This document shows positions 60,560 through 64,000 of a stretch of DNA of 64,000 nt, one piece after another (within the stretch, counting starts at the first letter, position 1; each line of letters opens with the position of its first letter). This stretch comes from Verrucomicrobia bacterium S94. GTDB taxonomy: Bacteria; Verrucomicrobiota; Kiritimatiellia; Kiritimatiellales; Pontiellaceae. A program made the position numbers and the translations under genes. The notes beneath the pieces were generated by a model. The model saw only the letters and a program-made list of their open reading frames with translations. It was not told the origin of the DNA and searched no databases. Where the stretch lies: positions 496,001-560,000 of the forward strand of contig CP036201.1 of the NCBI GenBank assembly GCA_004299845.1, read 5' to 3'.

Positions 60560-61132
60560 ATGAAACAACTCGCCTTTGGCCTTTTGGCTCTCGCCGTATG
60601 CATCGGATTTACCGGTTGCAAATCTGCCCCTAAAGCAGACTCGGATAAAACCATGTTTGACTATATGCAGGAAGAGGTTGGAAAGATTTCTGAAAAAGGC
60701 GGTATGGCTTCTGTCGGTCTCGGTGAATCCCGCAACACCCAGCTTGCCATCACCAAAGCAAAGCTTGAAGCGCGTAAGAATCTGGCTCAGCTGGTTCAGG
60801 TGAAAATTGAAAATCTGGAAAAAGCTTTCATCGAAGAGGTGGGCGAAGCGAACACCTCTGAAATCAATGAACTGTTCAGTTCGGCCACCAAACAGATCAC
60901 TGCGCAGGAGCTGCAGGGAACTGTGCCGAAAATGCAGAAATATGAAACCAACGACGGCGTCACCACGGCGTATGTGCTGATGGTGCTGAATCCGGATATC
61001 ATCCCGGCCACACTCCAGAAAAGCGGGAACAAGCTTTATGAGCGCTTTCGGGCATCCAAGGCTTTTGAAGAACTTGACAAGGAGATTAAAGAATACGAAG
61101 AGGCAGAGCGCCAGGGCATGCTCGGCATGTAA
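60560..61132 (+). CDS. LPP20-like lipoprotein
   Basis: A 190-residue lipoprotein with AGGAG-type ribosome site. Lipobox GFTGC follows the signal peptide (LAFGLLALAVCIGFTGC). The mature part carries SVGLGESRNTQLAITKAKLEARKNLAQLVQVKIENL and a beta stretch DGVTTAYVLMVLNPD, the arrangement of the LPP20 family, an envelope lipoprotein group with no known biochemical role. A candidate terminator follows. It is monocistronic and diverges from the PhnA-domain gene. Confidence 0.85.
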   Translation: MKQLAFGLLALAVCIGFTGCKSAPKADSDKTMFDYMQEEVGKISEKGGMASVGLGESRNTQLAITKAKLEARKNLAQLVQVKIENLEKAFIEEVGEANTSEINELFSSATKQITAQELQGTVPKMQKYETNDGVTTAYVLMVLNPDIIPATLQKSGNKLYERFRASKAFEELDKEIKEYEEAERQGMLGM

Positions 61133-61155
61133 TCCACTGAAAAGCTAAAGTTTGA

Positions 61156-61190
61156 AAACGGGGCTTGAATCTGTGATTCAGGCCCCGTTT
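61156..61190 (+). terminator. Long hairpin after the LPP20-like gene, probable terminator
   Basis: A 16-base stem with one mismatch (AAACGGGGCTTGAATC with GATTCAGGCCCCGTTT) and a TGT loop. The stem ends in TTT but no longer T-run follows. It lies between this gene and tsaD. Confidence 0.65.
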
Positions 61191-61201
61191 AACTATCCGC
61201 T

Positions 61202-62257
61202 ATGAAAATTTTAGGAATTGAAAGCTCGTGCGATGAAACTGCAGCGGCCGTGGTTGAAAACGGCCGGCATGTTCTCTCCAACGCCATTTACTCCCAGATT
61301 GCCAAACACCGGCCCTACGGCGGAGTGGTGCCCGAAATAGCATCGCGCAATCACGTGGCCAAACTGCCGTCGATTATTGAAGAGGCGCTGGACGGGGCGG
61401 GCGAAACCTACGATTCCATTGATGCCATTGCGGTGACGTACGGGCCGGGGCTGGCAAGTTCGCTGCTGATCGGTTTTTCCGCGGCCAAAACGCTGGCGCA
61501 GCGGCTGGATAAACCGCTGATCGGGGTGAATCATCATGAAGGGCACCTGCATTCGGTGTTCATGATTGAAAATCCGCCGGCGGAAGAAGAGGCTTTTCCA
61601 ATGCTTGGACTTCTGGTTTCCGGCGGCGACAGCAGTATGGTGCTGATGAAAGCTCCGGGTCGTTATGAAATTATCGGCAGTACGATTGACGACGCTTCCG
61701 GCGAAGCGCTCGATAAGGCGGCCGCCATTCTCAAATTGGGCTATCCCGGTGGGCCGATCATTCAGAAAACAGCCGAAGGCGGTGATCCGCATGCTATCAA
61801 ATTTCCGCGCGGGCTGGAAAGCCGGGACCGGGGAAAATGGGTTTATAAATACGACCGCGATCTCTGCTTCAGTTTCAGCGGTTTGAAAACGTCGTTGCTG
61901 ACTTATGTGAAAAATCTTGATCATGAGCCGGAAGGGCAGGAACTGGCGGATATTGCCGCCGGTTATCAGGAAGCGGTGGCCGATGCTCTGACGATGCGGG
62001 TTGAACGCGCGCTTGAGCGGTTTGAGATCAGAAGTTTTTCCTGCGCCGGCGGGGTTTCGATGAACCGGGTGCTGCGTGAAAAACTGGCGGCTCTTTCTGA
62101 AAAAACCGGCGTTCCATTGCTGCTCTGTCCGCCGCCGCTCTGTACCGATAATGCGGCGATGATTGCCGGAGCGGCTTATGAAAAGGTCCGGCTGAATAAA
62201 GCGAAAGAGGAGCCGCTCGACGTCAATCCTAATTTACGTCTTGCCGACTGGGAATAG
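61202..62257 (+). CDS. tsaD: tRNA N6-adenosine threonylcarbamoyltransferase TsaD
   Basis: A 351-residue enzyme that, with TsaB and TsaE, places threonylcarbamoyl on A37 of ANN-decoding tRNAs. Seen: ILGIESSCDETAAAVVENG, the metal-binding HHEGHLHS, LLVSGGDSSMVL, SFSGLKTSLLTYV and CAGGVSMNRVLREKL. The length is normal and the start is ATG 61202. lysS lies downstream beyond a spacer with two hairpins. Its partners tsaB and tsaE are not in the window. Confidence 0.97.
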   Translation: MKILGIESSCDETAAAVVENGRHVLSNAIYSQIAKHRPYGGVVPEIASRNHVAKLPSIIEEALDGAGETYDSIDAIAVTYGPGLASSLLIGFSAAKTLAQRLDKPLIGVNHHEGHLHSVFMIENPPAEEEAFPMLGLLVSGGDSSMVLMKAPGRYEIIGSTIDDASGEALDKAAAILKLGYPGGPIIQKTAEGGDPHAIKFPRGLESRDRGKWVYKYDRDLCFSFSGLKTSLLTYVKNLDHEPEGQELADIAAGYQEAVADALTMRVERALERFEIRSFSCAGGVSMNRVLREKLAALSEKTGVPLLLCPPPLCTDNAAMIAGAAYEKVRLNKAKEEPLDVNPNLRLADWE

Positions 62258-62260
62258 TGT

Positions 62261-62336
62261 GGATGGCGGCGTTCCCGCCGTCCGGTGATGCGCCTTAGAT
62301 CTGTATAGTCCATAACACAGCAAGCTTGCCTTGCTG
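62261..62336. other. Two hairpins in the tsaD-lysS spacer
   Basis: First stem: GGATGGCGG (62261-62269) with CCGCCGTCC (62275-62283), one T-G pair. Second stem: CAGCAAG (62318-62324) with CTTGCTG (62330-62336), perfect. Neither is followed by a T-run. They may be an intergenic repeat or an mRNA leader structure of lysS. Confidence 0.4.
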
Positions 62337-62382
62337 CAGGGGAAGCCGTATGGTTTGCGGCCAATTTTTCAGGAGAGAAAAC

Positions 62383-63825
62383 ATGAGCGAAGAAATTTCC
62401 GGAAACGAATACCGCCAGCAACGTATTGAAAATATGAAAAAGCTTGAGGAGGCCGGTTTCCCGGCTTTCGGAAAAGCGTTTGAGCGTACGGCGCGTCTGG
62501 CGGAACTGCATGCAGATTTCGAACTGGATAAAAAGGTGAAAGCCTGCGGCCGGATTGTGGCGATTCGAAAAATGGGGAAAATGGCGTTTGCTCATATTTC
62601 CGATGGCTCAGCTAAATTCCAGCTCATGGTGAAAAAAGATCTGCTGGGCGATGAAAAATTTGCGGCGTTTAAACTGCTTGATCTCGGCGATTTTGTGGGT
62701 GTGGAAGGCGAACTTTTCATTACCCGCACTGAGGAGGAAACGATCCGCGTGAGTGATTGGACGCTGCTTTCAAAAGCGCTGCTGCCACTGCCGGAAAAAT
62801 TTCACGGACTTACCGACGTGGAAACGCGTTATCGTCAGCGTTCTCTCGATCTGATTTCCAATCCGGAAGTGATGGAGGTTTTCAAAAAACGCACGCAGAT
62901 CTTAAAGGAGATCCGAAACTTTCTCGACAGCCGGGGCTATTTTGAGGTGGAAACGCCGATGATGCATCAGATTGCCGGCGGTGCGGCGGCCAAGCCGTTT
63001 AAGGCACATTATAATGCGCTGAGTACGGATGTTTATATGCGGATTGCCCCCGAGCTTTATCTGAAGCGTCTGATCGTTGGCGGCATGGACCGCGTGTATG
63101 AAATGAACCGGAATTTCCGTAATGAAGGACTCGATCGCACGCATAATCCGGAATTTACGGCGCTGGAAATTTATGAAGCCTTCGGCGATATGCGCACGAT
63201 GCAGGAGCTGATCCAGTCGATGTTCACGCACCTGGCCGAAACCGTATTCGGTAAAATGGAATTTGACTGGATGGGCAATACCATCAATCTGGCGACGCCG
63301 TGGCGTGAGGTGCCGTATTATGACCTTATCAAAGAACATCTCGGTGATGACTGGTTCGAGAAAAACCTTGATGAAGCGCGGGCCAAGGCTGAAGAACTTG
63401 AAGTGCATATCGAAGAGGATATGGATTTCAAACAGGTGACCCATGAGATTTATGACAAGACCATTGAGGGAACACTGATCCAGCCTACCTTTATTACCCG
63501 TCTGCCGAAGGAGCTGGTTCCGCTGGCCAACCACTGTGCCGACGATCCGGAACTGGTCGATGTGTTTGAACTGATTATTGGCGGTAAGGAAATTGCTCCG
63601 GCCTACAGCGAGTTGAACAACCCGATCGAACAGCGCAAACGCTTCGAAGAACAGGCGGCCGGCGATGGCTCCAAAATCGACGAGGACTTTCTTGAAGCGC
63701 TCGAATACGGAATGCCTCCGACCGGCGGTATGGGGATCGGCATCGACCGTCTGGTCATGCTGCTGACCGGCTCCGATGCCATCCGTGATGTAATCCTGTT
63801 CCCGCAGCTCAAGCCGCGTACGTAA
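62383..63825 (+). CDS. lysS: Lysine--tRNA ligase, class II
   Basis: A 480-residue aminoacyl-tRNA synthetase. The start is ATG 62383 (MSEEISGNEYRQQRIENMKKLEEAG), AGGAGA ahead. An N-terminal OB-fold anticodon domain (residues about 55-145) is followed by class II motif 1 (FLDSRGYFEVETPMM), motif 2 (YEMNRNFRNEGLDRTHNPEFTALEIYEA) and motif 3 (GMPPTGGMGIGIDRLVMLLTGS). Length is normal. About 100 bases after it no gene start is evident. Confidence 0.98.
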   Translation: MSEEISGNEYRQQRIENMKKLEEAGFPAFGKAFERTARLAELHADFELDKKVKACGRIVAIRKMGKMAFAHISDGSAKFQLMVKKDLLGDEKFAAFKLLDLGDFVGVEGELFITRTEEETIRVSDWTLLSKALLPLPEKFHGLTDVETRYRQRSLDLISNPEVMEVFKKRTQILKEIRNFLDSRGYFEVETPMMHQIAGGAAAKPFKAHYNALSTDVYMRIAPELYLKRLIVGGMDRVYEMNRNFRNEGLDRTHNPEFTALEIYEAFGDMRTMQELIQSMFTHLAETVFGKMEFDWMGNTINLATPWREVPYYDLIKEHLGDDWFEKNLDEARAKAEELEVHIEEDMDFKQVTHEIYDKTIEGTLIQPTFITRLPKELVPLANHCADDPELVDVFELIIGGKEIAPAYSELNNPIEQRKRFEEQAAGDGSKIDEDFLEALEYGMPPTGGMGIGIDRLVMLLTGSDAIRDVILFPQLKPRT

Positions 63826-63923
63826 TCGCATTCAGGTTGATTGAATGCTGGAACCGCAGTGTCGACGTGATGGTGGAACAAATGCGGTTTCAGTAATTTT
63901 CTGCTAATGCCGGTGGAATGCCG

Positions 63924-64000
63924 TCAACGGTTTCCGCCGTACGAAGCGATCAGATGGTGAATTGCTTTCTGATGAGCAGCAGGGATATGCTGGTCAGTGA
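63924..64000 (-). CDS. Possible C-terminal end of a gene entering from the right edge
   Basis: On the minus strand the frame ending TGA at 63924-63926 reads HIPAAHQKAIHHLIASYGGNR from the window edge with no interruption. That composition looks coding, but only 24 residues are visible, so the gene cannot be named. The stretch 63826-63923 holds a weak hairpin and nothing else I can support. Confidence 0.25.
   Translation of the reverse strand, partial: TDQHIPAAHQKAIHHLIASYGGNR

Noticed and set aside
63848-63893. Inverted repeat after lysS (CTGGAACCGCA with TGCGGTTTCAG)
   Set aside because: The loop exceeds 20 bases and no T-run follows directly, so it is too weak to call a terminator.

Overview
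The window looks like chromosomal DNA of a Gram-negative bacterium of the PVC superphylum, most likely Kiritimatiellota (Pontiella-like). That placement is inference. It rests on a fused SecD-SecF, lipid A acyltransferase and heptosyltransferase-like genes, an anaerobic sulfatase-maturing enzyme, a PEP-CTERM-associated CPBP protease, a biotin-dependent Na+ pump decarboxylase and many lipoproteins. Coding density is high and most genes are housekeeping. I see no rRNA, CRISPR array, prophage or insertion sequence.

Layout. 0-3.6 kb: 3' part of secDF and a CDF metal transporter. 3.6-9.9 kb: an Hpt protein, a receiver-PP2C-kinase fusion, a sugar transferase, a STAS protein and a nucleotidyltransferase fused to a sugar-transferase-like tail, then recJ; this reads as a signalling module wired to surface-sugar synthesis. 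10-15.8 kb: an antiporter-EIIA fusion, a two-component system and a family 9 glycosyltransferase. 15.8-20.2 kb (minus): purA, uppS, cdsA, rseP. 20.5-24.1 kb: a small gene, then (minus) birA, a 3D-domain lipoprotein, rbfA, truB, ribF. 24.2-27.8 kb: oadG-oadA-oadB, divergent from birA. 27.9-35.7 kb: MuiA-like protein, dapF, folK, panB, satD, DUF3307, panC, tRNA-Cys, gcvH, lipB, yjdM. 35.7-41.6 kb: surE, rsmE, pgpA, a TPR protein, aroC, sulfatase maturase. 41.6-45.1 kb: a PPIase, the tat cluster and a CPBP protease. 45.2-47.9 kb: tRNA-Ser, a decayed gene remnant and a TonB-like/PA14-like/SHD1 protein. 48-53.7 kb: hom, lysC, ppc. 53.8-58.6 kb: SDR, lpxL, lipoproteins, a secreted trypsin-like protease, a second tatA. 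58.7-63.8 kb: ROK regulator, PhnA-like protein, LPP20-like lipoprotein, tsaD, lysS.

Three things stand out. First, four genes between 31.2 and 35.6 kb (panB, satD, lipB, yjdM) each carry a frameshift that is repaired by adding one G to a G-run. Such a cluster points to local sequence error, although real decay cannot be excluded. Second, a satD-DUF3307 pair sits between panB and panC with two tandem near-identical palindromes between the two genes, which looks like an autoregulated module. Third, the 3.6-8.2 kb cluster combines a phosphorelay protein, a phosphatase/kinase fusion and a STAS switch with two sugar-transferase-type proteins, one of them a degenerate fusion.
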